The notes under the pieces are model-generated. The model was not told the DNA's origin and did no database searches. It saw only the letters and a list, made by a program, of their open reading frames with translations. The translations under genes were made by a program, and so were the position numbers. This document shows positions 53,377-64,000 of a DNA stretch of 64,000 nt, one piece after another (positions within the stretch are counted from its first letter, which is position 1; each line of letters begins with the position of its first letter). The stretch is from Onthophagus taurus (lineage: Eukaryota > Arthropoda > Insecta > Coleoptera > Scarabaeidae). The stretch lies in assembly GCF_036711975.1 (NCBI RefSeq), contig NC_091971.1, positions 5,339,501 through 5,403,500 on the forward strand, in the 5' to 3' direction.

Positions 53377-56167
53377 CTAAAAATATACCGTCAAATTTGT
53401 ATTTTCGGTTATCTTCGGTATAGCATCGATGTTATTCAGGTTATCGGTGCTATCAGAATCCGTCTGAAACCATAAAATTATTATTAAATATCGATTTTTT
53501 TTCGTAAAATAAAAAAAGCAACCTTATCATCACCCCAGCTTAACTTTTTAACTCTATTTGCGAGCGAAGAACCGGGCCAAGAAGGAGGTTGCGGCGCCGG
53601 ATGCACTTTCGGACTTGGTATTCGCGATTTCGACAATTCATTTGGAATTCCCCCCATTGCCGTAGCCGTTGGTGATCTCATTCTATCCCCAAACATTGGA
53701 TTGCTTACTTTTCCAGATGAAGTAGAACTAGAACTTGGTGATTTTTCTATCGATAAAGATGGTAGTTGTTCTCGAGATGATCTTCTTTTACTTTACATAA
53801 AAAGAAAATGTTAATCAATAGACATTAGAAAGAGATAAAGAGACTGGGCAATGAGCATAGACGCTGAAAAGAGACTGGCAATGGAAGATAGAAGAATATC
53901 ACAGTGTCTAAATGTGTTCAAATGATGTTCAAAAGTGTCTAAATGTGTTCAAATGATATCCAAAAGTATCCAACTGAGGCCAAATGTGTCTAAATAATGT
54001 CTAAATGACGTCTAAAAGTGTCCAAATACAATAAAACATAATATTTTTTAAAATTTGAGATCCCCTTTTTAATCTTTCACAATGGATATAAATTAATTCA
54101 AGGACAATATATGATGAAGTATATTCAAAGATTTTTTACTTACGCTCTACAAATATAAGCAGCAAGAAGTATAACGATAAAAGCCAAAATTAATAATATT
54201 CCTCCTAAACCAGCTAAGATTAAATGTCCCCCATTATTTTTTTCTTCTAATAATATCTCCCCCGAATCAGGAGGTGATGGAAAATGTACTGTGACTGGAA
54301 CGGTTGCTTTTTTCGGTGGAATTCCGCTATCAGTAACAATAACGGTTAAACTAGCAATTCCAAAATGGTTTCCGATCGTTTTTAATTTTAATTCTCCCGT
54401 GGGATTAATGGTGAATATAGAGGAATTAATTCCGATTAAAGTGAAAGATAAGGCGTCGTTTTTATCTCCATCCGCTGCTTCTATTCGCCCGATTAAGTCG
54501 GTTTGGTCGCCAGAAACGAAGAATTCGTAGTGGTTGTAACGAAATCTTGGTTCCCATTCGTTAACATCATCAACGGTTATGTTCACCGAGAAGGTATCGT
54601 TCTAAAAAGTGTTAATTTCACAACTCACAATATATTCATCTAATATTTACTCACCGAAATCATATCTGTAGCAAAAATCTTAAAGACATACTCATTTCTA
54701 GTTTCATAATCCAATTTCTTCTTCAAACTCAATTCTCCGCGTCCGTTTAAAGAAAAAACTTGCAATAATTCTTGTTCGGAAACGTAATACTTTAATGTTT
54801 TCCCCGGTTGGTTATTTATAAAAGTTGCTATCAACGATCCAATCGGTAAAGTTTCAGAAATTTTAACAAAAAATGTTCGTTTTAAAAACTTAAGTCCTTT
54901 CGGTGTCAATCTAGAAACGGTTAAAGTTGTTAAAGCGTACCGATCGCTGTTATCTTTTTGAACAGCTTTTATAACTAGAGTAGAAGGATGAATAAGATCG
55001 CTTCCGTTTAAATTGCGTTTTAACGAAACGATTCCACTTTCTGAATGGATTTTAAAAAGGTTGTAATCGCCACCGATTCCGTTAAATGTAAACGAAATCG
55101 GGGCGTTAATTCCAACATCTTGATCAATCGCTTTTAATTGGGACGGTTTTATATTTAAAACTTGATCTTTTAACGCGGAATCTTGAAGATGCGCAAAATA
55201 TCGTTCATCTAAAAACTTTGGGTTTTGATCATCAGCGTCGATTACGTTAACTGTTAAAGTTGTTTCGGCGCTTTTTGGTGGTTGACCGTGATCTTCAGCT
55301 TTGATTCTAACGGTAAATTTTTTTAATTTTTCGAAATCCAACGATTGTTTTAAAACTAACGTTCCTTCTAATTCGTTTATAAAGTCAAAATAATCGCTGT
55401 AAGTGCTCGGAATGATGCTGTATCGTATACTTGAAAACGGACCGTGTTGATCATCGTCCGTTGCAAAAACTCCTTGAAGAACTCTTGTTCCAACAACGGT
55501 TACTTCGGAGATGTTAAGTTCGTAAGGGGCGTTAACGAATTTAGGGAAATTATCGTTTACGTCAGTGACACGAATATTAACTGGAATTACAAAAACTGGA
55601 TCTAACGTGTGTAATCGCTCGCAGATTAAATTGATAAAAATGGATGAAGGCCCATCAACCCCTTCTTTATCTAAGCGACTCTTTAAAGTTAAATTTTTCG
55701 AATTTGGTATTATCGAAATAGGGCCATCTTGTTCTTGAATGTAAAGTTGGATGTTTCCGCCTTCAAGACTCGGACGAGGATCTCCGTGAACGTGAACAGA
55801 CCTAATTTGTGATCCGACCAAAGAGTCTTCTGGTAAGGTAAATTTTTCGGATGATGCGCCGTTTTCAAGGTAACAACGATTGTCTGTTATTCCTGCAAAT
55901 AAATAACATCGAGCGATTAAAAGGAGAGTGACCTTACCTGTAAAAGGGTAAAAGAAGGTAAGGTAAAGAATGAAAATGGGCGGAAGCACGGACTTCGAAC
56001 ATCATCCGTTTTGAGAACGACAACCTTTGACTTTATGGTGTCAGAATTTTGTGTAAATATATCTTGGTGAAGGTCAAAAAGTTGATGTACTTACCTTGAT
56101 TATTACTCGGATGAATAATTAAAAAAAATGTAAGGAGAAATCCAAAGATAAAATGTGTGGTCATCAT
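53377..56167 (-). CDS. Protocadherin-like single-pass adhesion receptor
   Basis: Five coding exons, 56167-56095, 55892-54655, 54601-54144, 53790-53523 and 53463-53377, join in phases 1, 0, 2, 0 to 707 residues. Exon 1 encodes a signal peptide (MMTTHFIFGFLLTFFLII). About five extracellular cadherin repeats follow (residues ~25-555), with calcium-binding boxes such as VTDVNDNFPKF, DADDQNPKF and VDDVNEWEPRF and with A-D-D/ATDDD motifs; the later repeats are looser. A membrane helix (HLILAGLGGILLILAFIVIL) ends exon 3. The cytoplasmic tail is ~120 residues, Ser/Pro-rich, with no catenin-binding region. It is shorter than PCDH15/Cad99C but like that group in its first repeat. The start codon lies 10 bp behind an acceptor; an out-of-frame ATG precedes it. 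A leader exon probably ends at 59084. Confidence 0.88.
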
Positions 56168-56969
56168 ATTGAAACATCTATAACAAAAAAGAATAAAACC
56201 ACAATAAATTTAGACTAATTTATTCTTGCTCTACTTTTGTATTTCCTTCCTTATTCAATTAAATTTTCGTTTTCCCATCAAATAACACCGATTCATCAAA
56301 TTGCTGTAACTTCTCAATTTTCTCTTTAATTTCGCCATGGTCTGTTAAGTGGAATGAAACCAAACAGATACCAGATGCGCTTTATACCGAAGAAAAAACG
56401 CTATAATTGGTTTGAGCCGATTGTAAACTTTGTTTGCTTAGTTCCGATCGATTTTAAATTTCACGCTTTAATATGAGATCTCTTTGTTTATCATAACTTT
56501 CTCCATCTTATTTATAACGCTTTTAATTAAGTTATAAAAGTGCTTTGTGGGAAATGCATTAATGAGAAAGTAATTTTCTTTCTCTAATTATTATGTTCTT
56601 TAATTAACAAGATTAATTTAGCTTTATTAATATTTTAGATTTAAAGAAAACGATTTTTCTTTCGTTTAGAAATAATTTGTTATGAAATTTTGATCGTTAT
56701 CATCTTATAAAGGAAATGTTTAAAGAAATATTATGCAATAATTATTAATAAAAATTAATTTATTGATAAAAGAACTGATTAAAGAATCATGGTGGGTGTA
56801 ATAATTGTAATAGAATTTTTTCTTTTCTTTGTAGAGTCATAGTTTATGATCAAATGGGTCAAGATAAAGGTAATTTATCGGCTCATTAACGACTTAGACA
56901 ATCTAAGATTTATCCGAGCCAAGGATAACGGAGAAAATGGTAATAATTAAGTTATTTTTTAAGTTTTAT

Positions 56970-58400
56970 AATGATTGCAGAGTCAAAAAGTGCCATAAAC
57001 TGTCAAGTAATATCAAAATGTCAAAAAGTATTTAAAATTCATTATTTAGGGTGCGAAATTGTACCAAAAATGTATGTAGGTGTCAAAAAGTTTCCTTCTA
57101 AAAAATTTTGGTTTGGAAAAGTAAACGAGGAGAACTAAAAATGCAATAAAATGGAAACCATGGGAGCTACTACGTTGTCCTAAGTCTTATTATTTTAAGA
57201 ATTACCTCCCGTGCATGATTTAACAACATAACTCATCTTTGGCAATGGAATAGGAAAGTTACTGGTAGAGTCAAAAACTCTCAGGTAATATCAAAATGTC
57301 AAAAATCTGTTATTTACGGCGAGAAATTGTACCAAAAATGTATAAAAATGTAAAAAAATTTCATTCTAAAATGCTTAGTTGTGGAAAAGTTAACGAGAAG
57401 AATTAAAAAATGCAATAAAATGGAAACCATTGGAGTTACTAAATTGTCCTATGTCTTATTATTTTAAGAATTACCTCTCGCGCATGATTTAATAACATAA
57501 TTCATCTTTGGCAATGGAATAGGAAAGTTACCGGTAGAGTCAAAAACTCTCAGGTAATACCAAAATGTTAAAAAGTATTCAAAAATCTGTTATTTAAGGC
57601 GAGAATTTATACCAAAAATGTATAAGTGTCTAAAAATGCAAAAAAAATTCATTCTAAAAAGCTTAGTTTTGGAAAAGTAAACGAGAAGAACTAAAAAATG
57701 CAATAAAATGGAAACCATTGGAGTTACTAAATTGTCCTATGTCTTATTATTTTAAGAATTACCTCCCGTGCATGATTTAACAACATAACTCATCTTTGGC
57801 AATGGAATAAGAAAGTTACCGCTAGAATCAAAAATTCTCAGATAATATCAAAATGTAAAAAAGTATTCAAAAATCTGTTATTTAAAGCGAGAAATTGTAC
57901 CAAAAATGTATAAGTGTCTAAAAATGCAAAACAATTTTATTCTAAAATGCTTAGTTTTGGAAAAGTTAACGAGAAGAACTAAAAAATGCAATAAAATGGA
58001 AACAATTGGAGTTACTACGTTGTTCTAAGTCTTATTATCTTAAGAATTACCTCCCGTGCATGATTTAACAACATAACTCATCTTTGGCAATGGAATAAGA
58101 AAGTTACCGCTAGAATCAAAAATTCTCAGATAATATCAAAATGTAAAAAAGTATTCAAAAATCTGTTATTTAAGGCGAGAAATTGTACCAAAAATGTATA
58201 AGTGTCTGAAAATGCAAAAAAAATTCATTCTAAAATGCTTAGTTTTGGAAAAGTTAACGAGAAGAGCTAAAAAATGCAATAAAATGAAAACCATTGGAGT
58301 TACTACATTGTGCGAAGTCTTATTATCTTAAGAATCATTTCCCGCGCATGATTTAACACCATAACTCATTTTTGGCAATGGAATAAGAAAGTTACATATT
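56970..58400. repeat. ~285-bp tandem array in cadherin intron 1
   Basis: Five copies (spacing 270-289 bp), marked by AGAATTACCTCCCGTGCATG, CATCTTTGGCAATGGAATA, AAAATGCAATAAAATGGAAA and GAGAAATTGTACCAAAAATG. Copies 3-5 are closest to each other. The array lies between the probable leader exon and the first coding exon of the cadherin gene. Confidence 0.92.
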
Positions 58401-59083
58401 TTTGAAAAAAATTTTCGAGTCAATCTTGTGATATCATTAAAAATTTTATGGATTCACTCACTTTAGGGAAATTTCTACAAATACACTTATTAATGTTTGT
58501 TGCAAAACAAGTGCTTAAGATTAAGATAAACATCAATTTCGCCATTGTTTCAAACTCTGCCTCTTTTTATTTAATGACAAGGATAAAATTATATAACGAT
58601 AAAAATCAATGTTTGTAGCTTTTTATGAATATAATAACATTTTTTTAAAGTTTCCAAATCGTCTTTGATTCGGTTAACTTACCACGTCGTCGTCCAGTAT
58701 ACAGGTTACCCCAGTAACTGGAGCGAATTACTTCACGGATGCGATCACTTCCTCACTACTCAAATTTCATTTTATTCACCAAAGTGTTTCATAAAGGTTC
58801 ATCGTCCCGTTAAAAAAAATAATAAAAGTATTAAATCCAAAGGAAGACCCTTATCGATCCGCCGGACACTAACGAACGATTTCAAAACACGCGATATCTG
58901 TTTACAATTTTAACATCAAACATTTAAATTTGTTACAAAAATTTGTTTAAGAATTTTTAAAGAAAAACACTTGAAATTAATGCGTTTTTGGGTGTTGTGG
59001 CTTTTACTTCTTTGGCTTTGAAGAGTTCGAGTGGAAATGAAGACTCAAGTTAACGTTTCCACCTGTTTTGTGTGTGCACTCAC

Positions 59084-59165
59084 CGTGGCCGTAACAGCGG
59101 CAACGAATGAGGAGGAAGACCCTTCTTTTCTGTCGTCGTCGTCCGGCGTTACACTTCAAATCCAT
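59084..59165 (-). promoter_or_regulatory. Probable non-coding leader exon of the cadherin gene
   Basis: A GC-richer island (58985-59165) reads on the minus strand GACGACGACAG...GGCCACG followed by the strong donor GTGAGTGC (59083 down). The next acceptor on that strand with a coding start behind it is TTTTTTGTTATAG at 56178. No ATG in the island opens a useful frame. The exon's 5' limit is a guess. Confidence 0.5.
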
Positions 59166-59423
59166 GCAATAAAAAAAAATGTATTAGGGAGAAATTACTA
59201 AGAGAAATTGGAAACCTCATTTTGATGATAAAAGGAAATAAAAAATCCAAAACTTGCACTTTACACATTCAACGAAGAAATTGAAACTTTCACCCGAGAT
59301 TGTTCAATTCGACATTTTTCGATCTCATTCTACACTTACTTAGATGATTAATACACTCTTTCTAAACCATGCTGATTATTTTTAAAATTATATTCATAGA
59401 AAGTTAAAACAACAAAATAAAAA

Positions 59424-60029
59424 TTATTTTCTATACCACAATTGTATAAATCTCATCCTTTTAACTTTTTTTTGTAGCAACAAAATGGTGTACATCAAAG
59501 CTTCTGGAGTTGGAGGACACCCAGGGACGTAAAAATCAACCGGAATTATCCTATCAACTCCTCTAAGAACCGCATAAGAATAATGATAATATCCCCCATG
59601 ATTAGAACAACTTCCCATTGAAATTACCCATTTTGGGTCAGGCATTTGATCGTAAACTTTCCGTACAGCAGGTGCCATTTTATTCGTAACCGTTCCAGCG
59701 ACGATTATCACTTCCGTTTGACGCGGGGAAGCCCTAAAAACCACACCAAAACGATCCATATCGTATCGAGGAGCTGCGATATGCATCATTTCAACAGCAC
59801 AACAAGCCAAACCAAAAGTACATGGCCAAAGAGAACTTTTTCGACCCCAATTTACTAAATCATCAAGACGTACAATAACCCATTCTACAGGACTATATTT
59901 TCCTTGGAATGGGGAATATGGTTTGTATTTAACTTTTTTCGCTTGCTTTTGATGAGTGAGGGTTAAATTTTTGATTTGGAAGAGTTTTTGTGGGGTTATT
60001 TTTAAGAGATTTGATTTGAAGGTATTCAT
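59424..60029 (-). CDS. ND-20: NDUFS7 / ND-20, complex I 20-kDa (PSST) subunit
   Basis: Core subunit of mitochondrial NADH:ubiquinone oxidoreductase; it holds the terminal [4Fe-4S] cluster N2 that passes electrons to ubiquinone. A single uninterrupted exon of 201 residues (human 213). The N-terminus ([20 protein letters not shown]) is basic and amphipathic, as in a mitochondrial targeting peptide. The conserved core starts at [21 protein letters not shown] and contains the N2 ligands in [16 protein letters not shown] and [10 protein letters not shown]. It also has [20 protein letters not shown]. The C-terminus differs slightly from the usual RRIQLWYRK ending, reading [10 protein letters not shown]. 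It has no introns, although flanking genes have them; with intact regulatory context it is probably the real gene and not a processed copy. Divergent from EEPD1, 752 bp apart. Confidence 0.97.
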   Translation of the reverse strand: MNTFKSNLLKITPQKLFQIKNLTLTHQKQAKKVKYKPYSPFQGKYSPVEWVIVRLDDLVNWGRKSSLWPCTFGLACCAVEMMHIAAPRYDMDRFGVVFRASPRQTEVIIVAGTVTNKMAPAVRKVYDQMPDPKWVISMGSCSNHGGYYHYSYAVLRGVDRIIPVDFYVPGCPPTPEALMYTILLLQKKVKRMRFIQLWYRK

Positions 60030-60781
60030 GTTTGATTGACAATTATTTATTTATTTTCTTATGACATTTATAAATTATTTAAATAAATTTTTAATGTCAA
60101 ATTAAGTGATTCTTAAATTAAGATTAGTTTAATCTATTGCCAATAGATGGCGTTTAAAAAATAAAAATTTCATTATTTCTCCAAATAATATTTTTTCCTC
60201 CTCATTAAAAATTCATTTACATTTTCTTTTTGTTGATAGAATTTATTTTTGTAACACTTTTTGTTGCATTATTATGCATAAAGTGTTAACAATAAATTTG
60301 ATTAGTTTCATCTACTGTCGTTAGATGTCTCTGAGCGTAAAAGTTAAAAATTTTTAAAAACTCATTTAATTTTTATTTTTTTGGCGATTTCTTCGTTTAA
60401 TATAAGCTAAATCTTATTATTAATAATTTTACATTTAATTATTGCTTTGTAATTAAAATTGTTTGCACTAAAAGTAAAAAAAATACATAACCTATAAATA
60501 ACCCACCAAAATATTCCACTTTTTTAAAACAATTAAATCCATTCACAATAAACTAATTAACATCGTCCAAAATCCAAAGATCATATCAAAACTCACTCAT
60601 ACACACACAGATAATAATAAATTTCCCCCTCTACAAAAAAACGATTATTCAGGGTCAACCAGAGACTCTCGAGTCCTCCTCACTTTCGTATAAAATTTCA
60701 GTTTCAAATCCCGTTTGTCTGAGGTCGGTGTTTCTGTTAGTGTTTTCTGTATGTTCTGTTTTAGTGGTGATTTCATATATT
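60030..60781. promoter_or_regulatory. Divergent promoter region of NDUFS7 and EEPD1
   Basis: AT-rich near NDUFS7, less so at 60640-60781, which likely holds the EEPD1 leader. No other gene seen. Confidence 0.5.
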
Positions 60782-61803
60782 ATGGGGCACACATCGAGTT
60801 TACCAAAACACCCACGAAAACGTTCGCTAAGGTCTCCATTTCTAAAAAGATCTTCTTCGCAAAAAGCCCCAATAAGTCATACGTTCGTGCTTCTCGGTGA
60901 TGATCAAAAATTGGACCAGCTTAATATTAATCTGGCCACGGAGGAGGAATTAATGACCCTTCCGGGAATTAATAGGGAAATAGCAAAAAATATCGTCGAG
61001 TATAGAAGAGCAATTGGGAGGTTTAGAAAAGTGGAAGATTTAGCTTTAGTGAGAGGGATTGGAGCTGAAAAGTTTGAAAATATTAAATCGGAAGTTTGTG
61101 TTAAATTAAATAACATAAATAATAGTTGTGAGTCTTCGAGAGCTCAAAGTTATGATAGTTTAAGTGCGGAAAATCGGTTAACTCCAAGAGGTTATAATAA
61201 AAGGATTATTGATATAAATAACGCTAGCGTTTTTGAATTACAATGTGTACCTGGAATGTCCCAAGAAATGGCTGCGAATATTGTACATTATCGATATAAA
61301 AAAGGACCATTTAAAAAAGTACTCCTATTATATTTAAATCATTTTAATTACATATTTAATTAATTATTTTTTTAGGTAGATGATTTAATAAAAGTAAAAA
61401 GTATAGATTTCTTAAGATTAAGCAACATGAGACACTATTTAACAATCGACTCATTAACCCCCTCGAAAAGTACAAGCGAAATTATTACAAACGGTGTTAA
61501 TGGAAACATCCCAAATGGGACTATTTTAAATGGAACGATTCCCCCAAATAAACACCGAAAATCGAGTAGCGCACCGATTAAATTTAACATGTCGAATGGA
61601 CTCTTAAATTCATCAATAAATGATATTTTTGATCTTTTATCAACGTACAGTCCCCGCCCTACGATTTTTGAAGAATACAAATATTCAAGGAACAACCAAG
61701 ATGTTTTTCGTGTAGCCACATGGAATTTACACGAATTTTGTGTAGAAAAGGCACAAAATTTAGGTGTTAAAGAAGTTATTTGTAGAACTATATTAGAAAA
61801 TGG
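60782..61803 (+). CDS. EEPD1: EEPD1 homologue, 5' part (continues beyond the window)
   Basis: Member of the endonuclease/exonuclease/phosphatase family with helix-hairpin-helix DNA-binding repeats; the vertebrate protein works at stalled replication forks and has been linked to cholesterol efflux. Exons 60782-61318 and 61376-61803 give 321 residues plus two bases. The start MGHTSSLPK was chosen over an upstream in-frame Met (60728) because Gly2 with Ser/Thr at positions 4-6 is a myristoylation site, as in vertebrate EEPD1. Two HhH units follow: LNINLATEEELMTLPGI...EDLALVRGIG and INNASVFELQCVPGMS...VDDLIKVKSI. Then a Ser/Asn-rich linker and the beginning of the nuclease domain (FRVATWNLHEFCVEKAQNLGVKEVICRTILENG). 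The next exon was not found up to 64000, so the intron is at least 2.2 kb. Confidence 0.9.
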
Positions 61804-62514
61804 GTAAGTTAAAAATATTATTTTTTTTTTGTGGCGTTTTGAATTATTAATAGTTTGACTGGGGTCCAATTTTTTTATGTGGACTTTGTATTGAATGATG
61901 TAGCTTTTATTTGAAATCAATTTTATTTTAAGAATCAATCATATATGTTGGTTTTTTTTCTATAATCCTTGTCAATATAAATTTTTTAGGGTTTCTGTTG
62001 GTATTATCTAGGACCGTTATAAAATTTATGTTGTTTTCCTGATTTTTAGTAGCATTTTCAGTAACTAAATAGTTGAGGTTAAAATACTAATAAATTTTTG
62101 AATACGATTTTAACAAAGTACATATTTATTGTAAAAGCGTGCTACAAAGTAATTAAATAGAACAAAACACCTTTTTTAGGTAAATAAACACCCCACAAGA
62201 TTTTTTATGCACCTTTTCTTTTTGAATAACCAAAACTCAAACGTCATTGTGACATATCTATTTCAAAACATGATAAAACAAAACTCCCTGTTAATTTTGC
62301 CAACTATACAACAATTTGACAGGTATTATACAAAAAAAATTAACTATAATTACCTTGAATTTAATGGTAAAAAGGAGTACTTCAAATAAAAAAATTTATT
62401 ATTTTAAAATGTTATTTGTTGAAAAGTATTTTTTACTTTTTAAATCGTTTTTGTGCTCTCTAGTTGTTATTCAGCATTAAATTGTTGTATATTTTTATTA
62501 AACGAATACTAGAA
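61804..62514. other. EEPD1 intron, AT-rich
   Basis: No exon or known repeat recognised. The open frame at 62207-62389 has no resemblance to EEPD1. Confidence 0.5.
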
Positions 62515-62650
62515 TTAATACTAGACCGCACGTCTCTCAAGACGGCTAAACCCGAATAATTCTAGTTCTAGGTCTTGTGTTAGTTCTAGTGATAGTGCTA
62601 ATGTAAAACTAGAACTAACATCTAGAACTAGAATCATTCGGGTCTTAACA
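62515..62650. repeat. Short hairpin repeat (CTAGTTCTAGG family) in EEPD1 intron
   Basis: Cleanest copy in the window: CGCACGTCTCTCAAGACGGC, TAAACCCGAATAATTCTAGT and TCTAGGTCTTGTGTTAGTTC, then the complement ACTAGAACTAACATCTAGAA and a final TCATTCGGG. Confidence 0.85.
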
Positions 62651-62689
62651 CGTTGAATACGTTAAACACGGTTCCCGTGCCCATATACA

Positions 62690-64000
62690 AGGCTTCCCAA
62701 AACTCCCGGGACGGAGCTATAAGTTTTGAATAAGTGAAAAAATAAAATTTGCAAATTTGGGTATCACTAAGAGCTCATAAAAACTATATTCTTAGATAGT
62801 TTAGAACTTCCATGCAATATGGAGTTTTTTTTTAGGGGATGACCACTCCTATATTTTTAAATAGCAACCCCTGTCGAGTTTTATCTTTCTTTAAAGGTAA
62901 TGAAAAAAGAAATAACCTCATAAACCAAAACCCAATATCTATTCAACCCAACCCAACCCCATAAACCAAAACCTGGTATCTATTCTTTCAAGAATTATGA
63001 GGTTTTCTGTTGAGCCACGAATGATGAAATGAGATTTATTAACTCCAAAAATGGCGCAAAAATTGACCGAAAAAGAAAGAATCAGTCTTTTAATGACTCG
63101 TAGCTTTGGGGATAGAACAAAATCTTACGATGAAGTGCGACATGTCTTTATTGATTTTTTTCATCAACGACCACAGATTTCTAAATCAACAGTCGAAAGC
63201 CCTGTTCGAAGATTTCAAGAAGAGGGAACTGTAAAAGATCTTCCGACCGAAATCTGCATCAACTCAGGAAAAAACGGAAGAAATATTACTGTCTTTTATT
63301 GAAGAACCTTCAGAAGAGAAAGAAGAAATAACTATTTTCCCTGTAAGTTCACCTAGTTCAGGAATTTAACGAAGGTGACTTCAAAAAAAGGTTGGAATTC
63401 TGTGAACAATGTGATCTTGACAGAAATTTTCTTTTGAATGTTGTTTTCTCTGATGAGGCTACTTTCTACTTGAATAGTAAGGTTAATAGGCACAATAGGG
63501 TCTTTAAGTATTTTTTTTATTGGCTTATTCGAAAGTTTTTTAAAATTGATTGATCCTATCTTTTTTAATTTTTAATTCTGAGGCTTAGTTTTTCCAAAAA
63601 AAAAATAATAAAGATTGAAACTACAGGGTGCGAACTCCAAAGTACGTCACTCAGATTTGAGCGTATAAAAATCAATAAAATTCCTGGAGGGAGACAATGC
63701 TACGAATCTTATGCGCTAGAAGAAAACCCCTCACAAAAGAAACATTATCAGTCTGTGATTTCTTTCTTCTTACTTAAAACGTCATCTGGAGTCGGGGGTG
63801 GGGAATTTTAAACTTTTACATTAATTATTGCAAAAATTAAACAATTTTCGAACGATCGATTTTTTGAAAGAGGGTCTTTTCAATCGATTGATCTTAACGG
63901 CCCTATTGTCGTTATTGTAGTGACGAAAATCCACGTTTAATAAAAGAAGATCATACTCAGAGATCGCAGAAAATTAATGTATGGGCTGGTATTATTGGAG
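62690..64000 (+). mobile_element. Mariner-like element with DUF4817-type transposase, interrupted, runs off the window
   Basis: Begins near CAAGGCTTCCCAAAACTCCC. The frame from 63051 reads MAQKLTEKERISLLMTRSFG, with the helix-turn-helix block ISKSTVESPVRRFQEEGTVKD; after shifts come VQEFNEGDFKKRLEFCE and FLLNVVFSDEATFYLNSKVNRHN (the DEATF box of the DDE catalytic core, ~63360-63490). About 410 bp of foreign DNA (~63495-63908) follows, itself carrying a TACAGGGTG end at 63623, before the frame returns with DENPR...HTQRSQKINVWAGIIG at the window edge. The copy is dead. It lies in the EEPD1 intron. Confidence 0.85.

Noticed and set aside
58665-58913. 82-residue plus-strand open frame
   Set aside because: No family resemblance. 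The stretch lies in the presumed first intron of the cadherin gene on the other strand.
59424-60029. NDUFS7 as a processed pseudogene, because it has no introns
   Set aside because: The frame is intact, all cluster ligands are present, there is no poly-A tail or target duplication, and it sits in a divergent pair with its own upstream region.
1-64000. tRNA or rRNA genes
   Set aside because: I looked for tRNA-type A/B boxes and conserved rRNA stretches and saw none that I would defend; a tRNAscan-SE run would settle it.

Overview
This window looks like nuclear DNA of an insect, most likely a beetle. It is strongly AT-rich, most genes are split by short introns (about 45-80 bp) with clear GT..AG borders, and the non-coding DNA is full of nucleosome-length tandem arrays, palindromic DNA elements, LINE fragments and one young LTR retrotransposon. 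Assignment to Coleoptera is an inference from this overall character and has not been tested by a search.

Layout from left to right: a possible tiny first exon of a minus-strand gene leaving the window (397-410); La autoantigen homologue (+, 1235-2336); CCDC39 (-, 2895-6674); a C2H2 zinc-finger gene (+, coding exon 14314-15771) whose probable leader exon ends at 7143, so that its 7.2-kb first intron holds a ~185-bp tandem array split by a Ty3/gypsy element (8160-13363); four Rho-family GTPase genes in a row, all on the minus strand (16036-26510), with satellite arrays between and inside them; an unrecognised coiled-coil gene (+, 26641-27391) divergent from the fourth Rho gene; iron regulatory protein 1/cytosolic aconitase (+, 28103-36625); 6-phosphogluconate dehydrogenase (-, 38076-39945); TMTC4 (+, 40288-47184), with a 4.65-kb intron packed with nested elements; a cAMP-dependent protein kinase inhibitor gene (-, 47903-48181); a secreted C-type lectin (-, 50687-52909); a protocadherin-like single-pass receptor (-, 53377-56167, probable leader exon ending at 59084); NDUFS7 of complex I (-, 59424-60029); and the 5' part of EEPD1 (+, 60782-61803, running out of the window).

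All spliced models were built by hand from reading frame, splice sites and family alignment from memory. La, CCDC39, IRP1, PGD, TMTC4, NDUFS7 and all four Rho genes give uninterrupted proteins close to family length. Several neighbours are divergent pairs with short shared promoter regions (CCDC39/zinc finger, Rho4/coiled coil, PGD/TMTC4, NDUFS7/EEPD1).

The most interesting signals are: (1) the four-gene Rho cluster, with shortened insert regions, four different residues at P-loop position 13 (Tyr, Ser, Phe, Thr), four different CAAX boxes all ending in Leu, and one intron-loss member; (2) three foldback elements with TACAGGG termini and TA target sites; (3) a short hairpin repeat family found at six places; (4) a 45-bp piece of the La gene copied to the stop codon of the neighbouring gene; (5) five unrelated tandem arrays within 64 kb of gene-rich DNA.
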